Source of the DNA: an uncultured Blautia sp.
GTDB lineage: Bacteria > Bacillota > Clostridia > Lachnospirales > Lachnospiraceae
Assembly: GCA_934424575.1 (NCBI GenBank)
Contig: CAKRXU010000009.1
Location: 1 to 64,000 of the forward strand
Length of the DNA: 64,000 nucleotides
Direction of reading: 5' to 3'
Shown: positions 52,266 through 61,612 of the stretch, piece by piece
Layout of the letters: each line of letters begins with the position of its first letter
Position numbering within the stretch: position 1 is the first letter of the stretch
The notes under the pieces: model-generated
What the model was told of the DNA's origin: nothing
Databases searched by the model: none
The model's input: the letters and a program-made list of their open reading frames with translations, nothing else
Position numbers and translations under genes: made by a program

Positions 52266-53639
52266 ATGGAAAAAACGATCGCTGCGATCTCAACTGCTAT
52301 GAGTGCGTCCGGAATCGGGATCGTCCGTATCAGCGGAGATGAAGCAATGGATGTGATTTCCCGGATCTATCGTTCCAAAAACGGAAAGAAAAATATCAGG
52401 GAAGTACAGAGCCACACGATCCATTACGGCTTTATCTATGATGGAGAAGATGTGGTTGATGAAGTTCTGGTTATGATCATGAGAGGACCCCACACTTATA
52501 CTGGTGAGGACACCGTAGAAATAGATTGTCATGGCGGAGTCTATGCCATGAAGAAGGTTCTGGAAACCGTGCTCAAAAACGGAGCCGTGATCGCAGAACC
52601 AGGAGAATTTACAAAGAGAGCTTTCTTAAATGGAAGGCTGGATCTGTCACAGGCTGAGGCTGTCATGGATGTCATTCAGGCCAAAAACTCCATGGCACTC
52701 AAGAGTTCCGTAGAACAGCTCAAAGGCTCCGTACAGCGTGCTGTAAAAGAGATCCGGAGCAGACTGCTCTACCAGATCGCATATATAGAATCTGCATTGG
52801 ATGATCCGGAGCACTACGATCTCACCGGCTATCCACAGGAATTAAGGGTCATTGTGGATAAAGAGACAAAAGAGATCCAGAACCTGTTGAAAACTGCCGA
52901 CGACGGAAGAATGATCCAGGAGGGGATCAAGACAGTTATCCTCGGTAAGCCAAATGCCGGCAAATCCTCTCTCCTCAATTTCCTGGTAGGCGAAGACCGC
53001 GCGATCGTCACAGAGATCGAAGGCACAACGAGGGATATCCTGGAAGAATACATTTCTCTGAACGGAATCACACTTCGCGTGATCGACACCGCAGGAATCC
53101 GCGAGACCGAGGATGTAGTGGAAAAGATCGGAGTCGGCAAAGCCAAACAGATGGCAGAAGACGCAGACCTTATCCTGTATGTTGTAGATTCCTCCAGACC
53201 ACTTGACGAAAACGATGAAGAGATCATAGAATTACTTTCCGGAAGAAAAAGCATCGTGATCTACAACAAGACAGACCTTGAGCCGGTCGTAGATATGGAG
53301 AAAATAAAGCAGCGTACCGGAAGTCCAGTGATCCCTGTTTCCGTAGTGGAAGAAACAGGGATCCGTAAACTGGAAGATGAGATCAAGAACATGTTTTTCC
53401 AGGGAGAACTTTCTTTTAATGATGAAGTATACATCACAAATGCAAGACACAAAGCTGCACTGGAAGAAGCGAAAGAAAGCCTGGAACTTGTGAAGAACAG
53501 TATTGATATGGGAATGGCAGAAGATTTCTTTTCCATCGACCTTATGAATGCCTACGAAAGCCTCGGAAGGATCGTGGGAGAATCCGTAGGGGAGGATCTG
53601 GTCAATGAGATCTTCAGCAAATTCTGTACAGGAAAATAA
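52266..53639 (+). CDS. mnmE: tRNA modification GTPase MnmE
   Basis: With MnmG it adds the carboxymethylaminomethyl group to U34 of several tRNAs. 457 residues. The N-terminal folate-binding domain has ISTAMSASGIGIVRISG. A G domain lies inside the helical domain: GKPNAGKSSL, GTTRDI, DTAGIRE, YNKTD. The C terminus ends in FCTGK with the catalytic Cys. AAGGAGG precedes the ATG. mnmG follows after 30 bases. Confidence 0.97.
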   Translation: MEKTIAAISTAMSASGIGIVRISGDEAMDVISRIYRSKNGKKNIREVQSHTIHYGFIYDGEDVVDEVLVMIMRGPHTYTGEDTVEIDCHGGVYAMKKVLETVLKNGAVIAEPGEFTKRAFLNGRLDLSQAEAVMDVIQAKNSMALKSSVEQLKGSVQRAVKEIRSRLLYQIAYIESALDDPEHYDLTGYPQELRVIVDKETKEIQNLLKTADDGRMIQEGIKTVILGKPNAGKSSLLNFLVGEDRAIVTEIEGTTRDILEEYISLNGITLRVIDTAGIRETEDVVEKIGVGKAKQMAEDADLILYVVDSSRPLDENDEEIIELLSGRKSIVIYNKTDLEPVVDMEKIKQRTGSPVIPVSVVEETGIRKLEDEIKNMFFQGELSFNDEVYITNARHKAALEEAKESLELVKNSIDMGMAEDFFSIDLMNAYESLGRIVGESVGEDLVNEIFSKFCTGK

Positions 53640-53669
53640 ACGCAATTTAGAAAAGAAGGGAAGATAAAA

Positions 53670-55559
53670 ATGGAGGACAGAAGACTGGAGAAAAACTGTG
53701 ATATCGTTGTAGTTGGAGCCGGTCATGCAGGATGTGAAGCAGCTCTTGCCTGTGCAAGACTGGGACTTGATACCGTAATATTTACAGTCAGTGTGGACAG
53801 TATCGCACTGATGCCGTGTAACCCGAACGTAGGAGGCAGCTCCAAGGGACATCTGGTAAGAGAGCTGGATGCACTCGGCGGGGAAATGGGCAAAAATATT
53901 GACAAGACTTTTATTCAGTCCAAAATGCTGAACCAGTCCAAGGGACCTGCAGTTCACTCACTCAGAGCGCAGGCAGACAAACAGGCATACAGCACAGAGA
54001 TGCGTAAGACTCTGGAAAATCAGCCAAACCTTACGATCAAACAGGGAGAAGTAACCAAACTTCTTGTAGAAGATGGAAAGATCACAGGTGTGAAATTATA
54101 TTCAGGTGCAGTTTATCACTGCCAGGCAGTCGTACTTTGCACAGGAACTTACCTCAAGGCACGCTGTATTTATGGTGATGTCAGCAACTATACAGGTCCG
54201 AACGGACTGCAGGCGGCAAACTATCTGACGGATTCACTCAAGGAACTTGGAATCGAAATGTTCCGTTTCAAGACAGGAACACCGGCACGAATCGCAGGAA
54301 ACACCATTGACTATTCCAAGATGGAAGAACAGTTTGGCGATAAGAGAGTTGTACCGTTCTCTTTTTCCACAGACCCGGAAAGCGTGCAGATCGAGCAGAG
54401 ATCCTGCTGGCTTACCTACACAAATGAAAAAACACACGAGATCATTCGTGCAAACCTTGACCGTTCCCCTCTGTATTCCGGAATGATCGAGGGAACAGGA
54501 CCGAGATACTGCCCGTCCATCGAGGACAAAGTCGTAAGATTTGCTGACAAGAAACGCCATCAGGTATTTATCGAACCGGAAGGACTTTATACAAACGAGA
54601 TGTATGTCGGTGGAATGTCAAGCTCCCTTCCTGAAGATGTTCAGGATGAGATGTACCATTCCGTACCGGGACTGGAGCATGCAAAGATCGTAAAGAACGC
54701 CTATGCGATCGAGTATGACTGCATCAATCCGCGACAGCTTTATCCGACACTGGAATTCAAGAAGATCAAGGGTCTTTTCAGCGGTGGACAGTTCAACGGA
54801 AGTTCAGGATATGAAGAAGCAGCTGCACAGGGACTGATCGCCGGAATCAACGCGGCTATGGAAGTTAAGGGACAGGAACATCTGATCCTTGACCGTTCCG
54901 AGGCATATATTGGCGTTCTGATCGATGACCTTGTTACGAAAGAAAACCACGAACCATATCGTATGATGACAAGCCGTGCAGAATACCGTCTGCTTCTTAG
55001 ACAGGATAACGCAGATTTACGTCTCCGCAAGAAAGGTTATCAGGTCGGCCTGATCGACGAGGAGACTTATCAGAAACTTCTTGAAAAAGAAGCAGCGATC
55101 GCCAGAGAAATTGAGCGAACAGAACATGCGACGATCGGAGGAAACCCGGAAGTGCAGAAGCTCCTTGAAGAAAAAGGAAGCACTCTTCTGAAATCCGGAA
55201 CAACCATCGCAGAACTGATCCGCAGACCGGAACTTACTTATGAAGACCTTGCGCCGATCGACAAAGAACGTCCGGAACTTCCATGGGACGTAAAAGAACA
55301 GGTTGAGATCAATCTGAAATACGAAGGCTACATCAAGCGTCAGATGAAACAGGTAGAACAGTTCAAGAAACTGGAAGCAAAGAAGATCCCGGAGGACCTG
55401 GATTATGAAAAAGTCGGAAGTCTCCGCATTGAAGCAAGACAGAAACTGGAAGAATACCGTCCGGTATCCATTGGACAGGCGTCCAGAATCTCCGGCGTAT
55501 CTCCGGCAGATATCTCTGTGCTTCTTGTATATCTGGAACAGTACAGACGAAATGCATAA
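53670..55559 (+). CDS. mnmG: tRNA uridine 5-carboxymethylaminomethyl modification enzyme MnmG
   Basis: FAD- and NADH-dependent partner of MnmE. 629 residues. The dinucleotide-binding site is VVVGAGHAGCEAALA, followed by PCNPNVGGSSKGHLVRE, CTGTYLKA, the GLFSGGQFNGSSGYEEAAAQG flavin region, and a helical C-terminal domain needed for MnmE binding. AAGGG precedes the ATG. Co-transcribed with mnmE and rsmG. Confidence 0.97.
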   Translation: MEDRRLEKNCDIVVVGAGHAGCEAALACARLGLDTVIFTVSVDSIALMPCNPNVGGSSKGHLVRELDALGGEMGKNIDKTFIQSKMLNQSKGPAVHSLRAQADKQAYSTEMRKTLENQPNLTIKQGEVTKLLVEDGKITGVKLYSGAVYHCQAVVLCTGTYLKARCIYGDVSNYTGPNGLQAANYLTDSLKELGIEMFRFKTGTPARIAGNTIDYSKMEEQFGDKRVVPFSFSTDPESVQIEQRSCWLTYTNEKTHEIIRANLDRSPLYSGMIEGTGPRYCPSIEDKVVRFADKKRHQVFIEPEGLYTNEMYVGGMSSSLPEDVQDEMYHSVPGLEHAKIVKNAYAIEYDCINPRQLYPTLEFKKIKGLFSGGQFNGSSGYEEAAAQGLIAGINAAMEVKGQEHLILDRSEAYIGVLIDDLVTKENHEPYRMMTSRAEYRLLLRQDNADLRLRKKGYQVGLIDEETYQKLLEKEAAIAREIERTEHATIGGNPEVQKLLEEKGSTLLKSGTTIAELIRRPELTYEDLAPIDKERPELPWDVKEQVEINLKYEGYIKRQMKQVEQFKKLEAKKIPEDLDYEKVGSLRIEARQKLEEYRPVSIGQASRISGVSPADISVLLVYLEQYRRNA

Positions 55560-55574
55560 AGAAGGAGCAGATCA

Positions 55575-56297
55575 ATGGCATATGATTTAACAATACTGGA
55601 AGAAGGATGCCAGGAACTTGGCATCACTCTCGATGAAGTCCAGAAAAAGCAGTTTACAGATTTTTACGAATATCTTGTAGAAAAAAATAAAGTCATGAAC
55701 CTGACTGGTATCACAGAATTTCAGGAAGTGCTGGTAAAGCACTTCCTGGACAGCCTTGCCTGCGTGAAAGCTGTAGATATGAGCAAGGTAAACAGGATCA
55801 TGGATATCGGAACAGGTGCAGGTTTTCCGGGCGTTCCGCTCAAGATCGCGTTCCCGCATCTGGAAGCCTGCCTTCTGGATTCTCTCAAAAAAAGAGTGAA
55901 CTTCCTTGAGGAGACTTTCCAGCTTCTGAAACTGGAGAATATCACTGCGATCCACGGCAGAGCCGAAGAATTTGCAAAAAACAAAGCATACCGCGAAACT
56001 TATGATCTCTGTGTTTCCCGTGCGGTATCCAATCTGGCAACTTTATCAGAATACTGTCTTCCATATGTGAAGACAGGTGGATTTTTTATTTCCTATAAAT
56101 CAGGTACTGTACAGGAAGAAGTAGAGCAGGCACAGAAAGCAGTCAAGATCCTCGGCGGCATGGTCCAGGATGTTGTCTATTTCCAGCTTCCGGATTCAGA
56201 GATCCAGCGCTCCCTCGTTGTGATCGAGAAGATCAAAGCGACACCGGGACGTTATCCACGCAAAGCGGGTACTCCGCTTAAAGAACCTTTGTCATAA
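55575..56297 (+). CDS. rsmG: 16S rRNA (guanine(527)-N7)-methyltransferase
   Basis: Methylates G527 (E. coli numbering) of 16S rRNA; loss gives low-level streptomycin resistance in other bacteria. 240 residues. MNLTGITEFQEVLVKHFLDSL, SAM motif IMDIGTGAGFPGVPLKIAFP, CVSRAVSNL and FISYKSG are present. 15 bases after mnmG, last in the operon. In many Firmicutes parA/parB follow; here they do not. Confidence 0.96.
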   Translation: MAYDLTILEEGCQELGITLDEVQKKQFTDFYEYLVEKNKVMNLTGITEFQEVLVKHFLDSLACVKAVDMSKVNRIMDIGTGAGFPGVPLKIAFPHLEACLLDSLKKRVNFLEETFQLLKLENITAIHGRAEEFAKNKAYRETYDLCVSRAVSNLATLSEYCLPYVKTGGFFISYKSGTVQEEVEQAQKAVKILGGMVQDVVYFQLPDSEIQRSLVVIEKIKATPGRYPRKAGTPLKEPLS

Positions 56298-56384
56298 ATT
56301 ATCCTGAATTTCTCAAATTCCTTTTCACAGAATCCTCACAGATTTATCCAATTTTTATCACAACTTTCTCATAGAATATTTCAA

Positions 56385-56407
56385 GGAGCGGATGTAAGAT
56401 CCGCTCC
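56385..56407 (+). terminator. Hairpin after rsmG
   Basis: Perfect GGAGCGGAT/ATCCGCTCC stem with a 5-base loop, followed by GTAATAAAAG rather than a T run, so as a terminator it is incomplete on its own. Confidence 0.45.
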
Positions 56408-56415
56408 GTAATAAA

Positions 56416-56461
56416 AGATGTTTCCGGGTACCCCCTATCTCTGTTTCGCCCGGAAGCATCT
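56416..56461 (+). terminator. Second hairpin upstream of the ABC exporter genes
   Basis: AGATGTTTCCGGG (56416-56428) pairs with CCCGGAAGCATCT (56449-56461) with one G-U type mismatch. TCTGTTTG follows. It ends about 30 bases before the ABC ATPase start. Together with the first hairpin it could terminate the rsmG operon, or act as a leader structure of the exporter operon. Confidence 0.55.
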
Positions 56462-56491
56462 TCTGTTTGTAAAGAAAAGGAGGAGAATTTT

Positions 56492-57472
56492 GTGATTGAA
56501 GTAAACAATCTGGTCAAACGTTATGGCGACCATACAGCAGTTGACCACCTTTCTTTTAAGATAGAGAAGGGAAAAATCTACGGCTTTCTCGGGCCGAACG
56601 GAGCTGGTAAATCAACGACTATGAACATGATTACCGGTTATATAGCATCTACGGAAGGAACGGTAACCATTGACGGTCATGACATACTGGAAGAACCGGA
56701 ACAGGCAAAGAAATGTATCGGTTATCTGCCGGAAATTCCGCCTCTTTATTTCGATATGACAGTGCTCGAATATATGAATTTTGCCGCTGATCTCAAAAAA
56801 ATTCCAAAAAACGAAAAGAAATCCATGGTTGAAGAAGTCATGGAAATGGTCAAGATCTCAGATATGCGTAACCGCCTGATCAAAAACCTGTCCAAAGGTT
56901 ACAGACAGAGAGTTGGACTTGCACAGGCAATCCTCGGATATCCGGAAGTGATCATCCTTGATGAGCCAACAGTAGGACTTGACCCGAAACAGATCATAGA
57001 GATCCGTGACCTGATCAAGAGCCTTAAAAAGAAACATACCGTTATCCTGAGTTCTCATATTCTTTCTGAGGTGAGTGCAGTATGCGATTATGTACTGATC
57101 ATTTCTCATGGCAAACTGGTTGCCAGCGATACGCCGGATAATCTGGGTAAACTCGCGCAGGGTTCCAACAATCTGTCACTTCTTGTCAAAGGAGATAAGG
57201 ACAAGATCCGTATTCTGCTTGGAGAGATTGAGGGGATCAAGGAGATCGCGATCAACGCAGCCAAGGATCAGGAAGGCTGGGAAGTGAAACTTTCCACAGA
57301 AGAAAATATAGATATCCGCGAGGAAGTTTTCTTTAAGATGGCAGAACATCATTATCCGATCCTTGAAATGCAGTCCAAGAAAGTATCCCTCGAAGAGATC
57401 TTCCTGGAGCTGACCGAAGATGACAAGAAGAAAAAACCTGAGGAACCGGAGAAGGAGGGAGAAACGAAATGA
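56492..57472 (+). CDS. ABC transporter ATP-binding protein (GldA-like)
   Basis: 326 residues starting with GTG, with AAGGAGGAG upstream. Walker A GPNGAGKST, signature LSKGYRQRVGLAQA, Walker B VIILDEPTVGLDP, and H-loop SSHILSEVSAVCD. The C-terminal extension of about 90 residues is typical of ABC-2 exporters and ends in a Lys/Glu-rich tail. First of a four-gene set with the permease, GldG-like and DUF4340-like proteins; its 3' end overlaps the permease by 4 bases. Substrate unknown. Confidence 0.92.
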   Translation: MIEVNNLVKRYGDHTAVDHLSFKIEKGKIYGFLGPNGAGKSTTMNMITGYIASTEGTVTIDGHDILEEPEQAKKCIGYLPEIPPLYFDMTVLEYMNFAADLKKIPKNEKKSMVEEVMEMVKISDMRNRLIKNLSKGYRQRVGLAQAILGYPEVIILDEPTVGLDPKQIIEIRDLIKSLKKKHTVILSSHILSEVSAVCDYVLIISHGKLVASDTPDNLGKLAQGSNNLSLLVKGDKDKIRILLGEIEGIKEIAINAAKDQEGWEVKLSTEENIDIREEVFFKMAEHHYPILEMQSKKVSLEEIFLELTEDDKKKKPEEPEKEGETK

Positions 57473-58332
57473 CAGCAGTATATAAGAGAGAGCTGAGAAG
57501 TTATCTCACATCTATGGTAGGATATTTGTTTATTTTCTTTATCCTGCTTCTTACAGGTATTTATTTTTCTGCTTATCAACTGGCGGCAGCTTATCCGAAA
57601 TTTGAATATACTTTAAGTGCACTGACCTTTGTATTTCTGATCAGCGTTCCGATCCTGAGCATGAGAGTTCTTGCAGAAGAACGAAAACAAAAAACAGACC
57701 AGCTGCTTCTGACAGCACCGGTTTCTGTCGGACAGATCGTTCTTGGCAAATATCTTGCACTGGTAACGATCTTTGCGATTCCGATGGTTATCATGTGCTT
57801 TTACCCACTTCTGATGTCAAAATTCGGAACGGTTTCTTTTGCAGGAGCCTATACAGGTATTCTGGGATTTTTCCTGCTTGGCTGTGCAAACCTTGCCATT
57901 GGTGTATTTGTATCTTCTCTGACTGAGAGTCAGGTTATTGCAGCAGTTCTTACCTTTGTATTTCTGTTTGCATTTTATATGATGAACGGAATTTCCTCAT
58001 TCTTTTCAGAGGGAGCTCTGTCTACCTGCATTACTTTTGGACTTCTGATTCTTGCGGCAGCTCTGATCATTTATACGATGATCAAGAACCTGCTGATCTC
58101 GGCAGCAGTATGTGTGATCGGAGAGATTATCCTTGCGGTCGTATATGTGGTAAATTCTTCTTTCTTCTCAGGCGGGATCCAGAAGGTCCTGAATATCGTC
58201 AACCTGAGCAGTCATTTTGATAACTTTGCCAATTCGATCTTTGACATCAAGGGAATCCTGTATTTCGTGTCAGTGATCGCAGTTTGTCTTTTCCTGACCG
58301 TACAGTCTATTGCGAAGAGACGTTGGAATTAA
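57469..58332 (+). CDS. ABC-2 type permease (GldF-like)
   Basis: 287 residues with six membrane segments. The N-terminal TAVYKRELRSYLTSMVGYLF is a hallmark of GldF-type permeases, followed by LRVLAEERKQKTDQLLLTAP-like sequence. Translationally coupled to the ATPase (ATGA overlap) and followed by the GldG-like gene after 13 bases. In Bacteroidetes GldAFG supports gliding; Firmicutes versions have no known gliding role and are probably exporters or membrane-remodelling systems. Confidence 0.88.
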   Translation: MTAVYKRELRSYLTSMVGYLFIFFILLLTGIYFSAYQLAAAYPKFEYTLSALTFVFLISVPILSMRVLAEERKQKTDQLLLTAPVSVGQIVLGKYLALVTIFAIPMVIMCFYPLLMSKFGTVSFAGAYTGILGFFLLGCANLAIGVFVSSLTESQVIAAVLTFVFLFAFYMMNGISSFFSEGALSTCITFGLLILAAALIIYTMIKNLLISAAVCVIGEIILAVVYVVNSSFFSGGIQKVLNIVNLSSHFDNFANSIFDIKGILYFVSVIAVCLFLTVQSIAKRRWN

Positions 58333-58345
58333 GGAGGCGAGAAAG

Positions 58346-59842
58346 ATGAAACTGAAGGAAAAGTTTAACAAAAAAGACGGGCAGAACAAGAAAGAAAAGA
58401 AACCGTTAAAGCAGAGGATCAAAGAATCCATGAATGGAAAATATCTGAAAAACGGTTCTTATAGCGTTGTGATCAGTGCGATTTTTATTGTGATCGTAAT
58501 TGTGATCAATATGATCGTCGGATCTCTGCCATCCAAATATACAGAGTTTGATGTAAGCTCACAGAAGCTTTACAGCATCGGTGATGAGACGAAAGCTTAT
58601 CTCAAAAAGCTGGACAAGGATATCACGATCTATCAGGTTGTCCAGAGTGGTTCTGAGGATGAGACACTGAAGAGACTTCTGGAAAAATATGCGGAAGAAT
58701 CTTCGCATATTAAAGTTGAGACAAAAGACCCTGTTGTAAATCCGAAATTTACTTCTCAGTATACAAGTGATGATGTTTCTGCAAACAGCCTGATCGTTGT
58801 ATGCGGTGACAGAAGCAAAGTCGTATCTTACGATACGATCTACCAGTCCTCCATGGACTATAACACTTACAGTTATACAACAACAGGATTTGACGGTGAA
58901 GGACAGATCGACAGCGCGATCTCTTATGTAACATCCGAAAATCTTCTGATCCTGTACACACTCGACGGACATGGAGAGAAGGAACTCGATTCTACCTTAA
59001 AAGAAGATATCGAGAAAGCGAATATCGATATCCAGTCCCTGAATCTTCTGACAGAAGAGAGCGTGCCGGATGATGCAGCCTGCCTGCTGATCAACGCACC
59101 GACAAGTGATATTTCCGAGACAGAAAAAGATGCGATCATCGAGTATCTGGAAAACGGCGGCAAGGCTATGATCTTCTCTGATTATACGGAAGAATCCATG
59201 ACAAACTTTGACGCTGTGCTTGCAAATTACGGTGTACAGAGAACAGAGGGAATCGTGGTAGAGGGCGATTCACAGCATTATGCACAGATGCCGTATTACC
59301 TGGTTCCTACAGTCAACAGTACAGATGCGATCACAGATTTTGCTTCCAAGGGATATTATGTGCTGATGCCTACAGCACAGGGTATCCAGAAAACAGATGA
59401 TGTGAGAGATACGGTAACGATAGAGAGTCTTCTTGCTACATCAGACAGTGCATATTCCAAGGTAGATGTAAACAGTGGAAGCATTGAAAAAACAGATGAT
59501 GATATCGAGGGACCATTTGATCTTGGTGTAAGCATCACAGAAACTCTGGACGATGATAAAGAAACACAGATTGTTTATTATTCTTCTTCCAGCCTGATGG
59601 ACAGCCAGATTAACCAGATGGTATCAGGTGGAAATGAGCAGATGATCATGGAATCCTTAAGCTGGATGTGCAGTTCCGATGAGACTTCTACGATCTCTGT
59701 TCCGGTAAAGGATCTCCAGGTTTCCTATCTGACCCTTACAGCATATGATACAAGCTTCTGGAAGATTGTTATCATGGGACTGATCCCTCTTGCATTCCTG
59801 GTAATTGGCTTTGGAGTATGGCTGAAAAGGAGAAAGGCATAA
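58346..59842 (+). CDS. GldG-like ABC-associated extracytoplasmic protein
   Basis: 498 residues from the ATG at 58346 (AAGGAGG upstream); an ATG at 58310 lies inside the permease gene and lacks a ribosome site. Very basic cytoplasmic N terminus, TM at about 40-62, a large extracytoplasmic domain of the ABC_transp_aux/GldG type (VSSQKLYSIGDETKAYLKKLDKDITIY, LLILYTLDGHGEKELD), and a C-terminal TM (about 470-490). Overlaps the next gene by one base (TAATG). Expected to work with the permease. Confidence 0.87.
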   Translation: MKLKEKFNKKDGQNKKEKKPLKQRIKESMNGKYLKNGSYSVVISAIFIVIVIVINMIVGSLPSKYTEFDVSSQKLYSIGDETKAYLKKLDKDITIYQVVQSGSEDETLKRLLEKYAEESSHIKVETKDPVVNPKFTSQYTSDDVSANSLIVVCGDRSKVVSYDTIYQSSMDYNTYSYTTTGFDGEGQIDSAISYVTSENLLILYTLDGHGEKELDSTLKEDIEKANIDIQSLNLLTEESVPDDAACLLINAPTSDISETEKDAIIEYLENGGKAMIFSDYTEESMTNFDAVLANYGVQRTEGIVVEGDSQHYAQMPYYLVPTVNSTDAITDFASKGYYVLMPTAQGIQKTDDVRDTVTIESLLATSDSAYSKVDVNSGSIEKTDDDIEGPFDLGVSITETLDDDKETQIVYYSSSSLMDSQINQMVSGGNEQMIMESLSWMCSSDETSTISVPVKDLQVSYLTLTAYDTSFWKIVIMGLIPLAFLVIGFGVWLKRRKA

Positions 59843-61461
59843 TGAAGAAAAAGACAGTAAAACTTGTCTCTGCTGTAGTTGCACTTGGCGTGGTGTCAGG
59901 GGCTTATGTGGGCGTAAACTCCTATGTTTCTTCTCAGGAAAAGAAAGAATCTGAGGAAGAGGACACAAGCGTTGAACTGACCAGCCTGTCTACAGATGAT
60001 ATTACTTCGGTTGCATTCACAGCAGGACAGGACAATGTAGAATTTGACAAAAAAGACGACACCTGGTCAGAAAAAAGCGATACGGATTTCCCGGTGGATC
60101 AGGATACTGTAAATACTGCAGTGGGAGGAATCGCATCCCTCTCTGCTACACAGGAAATCTCTGATGTGGAGGATTTAAGTGAATATGATCTGGATTCTCC
60201 ACAGAATGAGATCAAACTTACGACAGATGACGGAGACACAGTACTTCAGGTCGGTATGGAGAATGAATCCACCAGTCAGTATTATGTGAAGAAAAGCGAT
60301 GATGACAAGAATGTATATCTGGTAGACAGCTCTGCAGTGGAGCCATTCATGGGAACTCTGTATGATTTTGCAGAGAGCGGAACTTTCCCGTCTGTGACTT
60401 CCTCAACGATCACGGAGGTTAAGGTTGACAAAGAAGACGGTTATGAACTGACTCAGGATCCGGATAATCTTTTCTGGAATATATCAGATGGCAAGACTTC
60501 AGAAAAAGCAGATACCGATAAAGCCGGAACAGTGACCTCAGCAATCGGTTCACTGTCATACGACAGCTTTGTGGATTACAACTGCACAGACGATTCCAAG
60601 TATGGATTTGATGATCCATATGCAGTGATCACGGCGAAGTATACAGAAGAAGCAGTAGAAGATGATTCTGAGGATACCGAAGATACATCAGAAAGCACAG
60701 ATGAAACTGATACAGATTCTGAGACATCTTCCGAAGATGAAAGCTCAACGGACAGCGATACAGAGGACGATTCCGAAGAAGCCGAGACAAAGACAGTCGA
60801 CAAAGAAATCACCATCTACGTAGGTGATGAGACCGGCAGTGACCGTTACGTAAAAGTAAACGACAGCAAAGAAGTCTATACGATCACAGAGGATTCCCTG
60901 ACAGACATCCTTGATAGCACGGTATCTGATTTCTACAGTCTTTCTGTAAACTATCTCTCCGTCAACAGTCTGGATTCCCTGGAAGTAAAAACTCCAGACG
61001 GTGACCATACAGTGACAGTAACAAGAGAGACGACCAAAGACAGTGACGATGAAGACGCAGAGGAGACCACGACCGTTTCCTACAAACTGGATGGTGCAGA
61101 TCTGGAGGAGACAACATTCACAACCTTTTACAATAAACTCATCAACATGACTGCTCAGCAGCGTCTCACCGAAGACTATACCCCGGAAGGCGATCCTGCA
61201 TACACTTTCGTATTCAAAGACACAGACGGCAATAAGACAACCGCAGAATATTACGAATACGACACAAACTTCTATGCAGCAGTTGTCGGAGATAAGGTTT
61301 ATCTGGTAAACAAGATGAACATTCGTGATATGGATGAAGCATATCAGGAAATGATAAATGCAGATACTGATGCGAAAGATACGGAATCGGAAGAAACTTC
61401 TGCGGATACAGAAGCAGACGCAACAGTAACTCTGACGGAGACAGAAACACCAGAAAATTAA
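59842..61461 (+). CDS. DUF4340-like extracytoplasmic protein with Asp/Glu/Ser/Thr-rich insert
   Basis: 539 residues from the ATG at 59842 (AAAGGAG upstream). Signal anchor (about 4-25), then beta-rich repeats with LTSLSTDDITSVAF and DTWSEKSDTDFPVDQDTV, typical of DUF4340 proteins found with Gld-like transporters. An uninterrupted, highly acidic stretch of about 50 residues (about 270-320, mostly D, E, S and T) lies mid-protein, and a second short one closes the C terminus. It could be a calcium-binding or flexible surface linker. Last in the exporter set, followed by a strong terminator. Confidence 0.82.
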   Translation: MKKKTVKLVSAVVALGVVSGAYVGVNSYVSSQEKKESEEEDTSVELTSLSTDDITSVAFTAGQDNVEFDKKDDTWSEKSDTDFPVDQDTVNTAVGGIASLSATQEISDVEDLSEYDLDSPQNEIKLTTDDGDTVLQVGMENESTSQYYVKKSDDDKNVYLVDSSAVEPFMGTLYDFAESGTFPSVTSSTITEVKVDKEDGYELTQDPDNLFWNISDGKTSEKADTDKAGTVTSAIGSLSYDSFVDYNCTDDSKYGFDDPYAVITAKYTEEAVEDDSEDTEDTSESTDETDTDSETSSEDESSTDSDTEDDSEEAETKTVDKEITIYVGDETGSDRYVKVNDSKEVYTITEDSLTDILDSTVSDFYSLSVNYLSVNSLDSLEVKTPDGDHTVTVTRETTKDSDDEDAEETTTVSYKLDGADLEETTFTTFYNKLINMTAQQRLTEDYTPEGDPAYTFVFKDTDGNKTTAEYYEYDTNFYAAVVGDKVYLVNKMNIRDMDEAYQEMINADTDAKDTESEETSADTEADATVTLTETETPEN

Positions 61462-61490
61462 ACAAAGCTTTAAACAGCATTTTATACAGA

Positions 61491-61534
61491 AATATCCGGA
61501 ACCCGGCAGAACAGTCTGGCTCCGGATATTTTTT
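61491..61534 (+). terminator. Terminator of the exporter operon
   Basis: AATATCCGGA (61491-61500) pairs perfectly with TCCGGATATT (61521-61530), with an inner GCC..GGC-like stem, followed by four more T residues. About 30 bases after the stop. Confidence 0.92.
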
Positions 61535-61562
61535 GCGGAACACTGTATTTTCGGAATGAATG

Positions 61563-61571
61563 TGCTAAAAT
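61563..61571 (+). promoter_or_regulatory. Extended -10 promoter of the aldolase gene
   Basis: TGTGCTAAAAT region with TAAAAT at 61566-61571 and TG one base before it; the -35 (TGTATT, 17 bases upstream) is poor. About 40 bases before the ATG. Confidence 0.5.
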
Positions 61572-61612
61572 AGACCTGATTTTATTTTATAATACGAGAG
61601 AGGGAACCAAAG

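Noticed and set aside
59842..61461. Acidic repeats considered as a CRISPR or tandem-repeat array
   Set aside because: The DNA repeats are short, irregular and in frame with the protein; no spacer/repeat periodicity.
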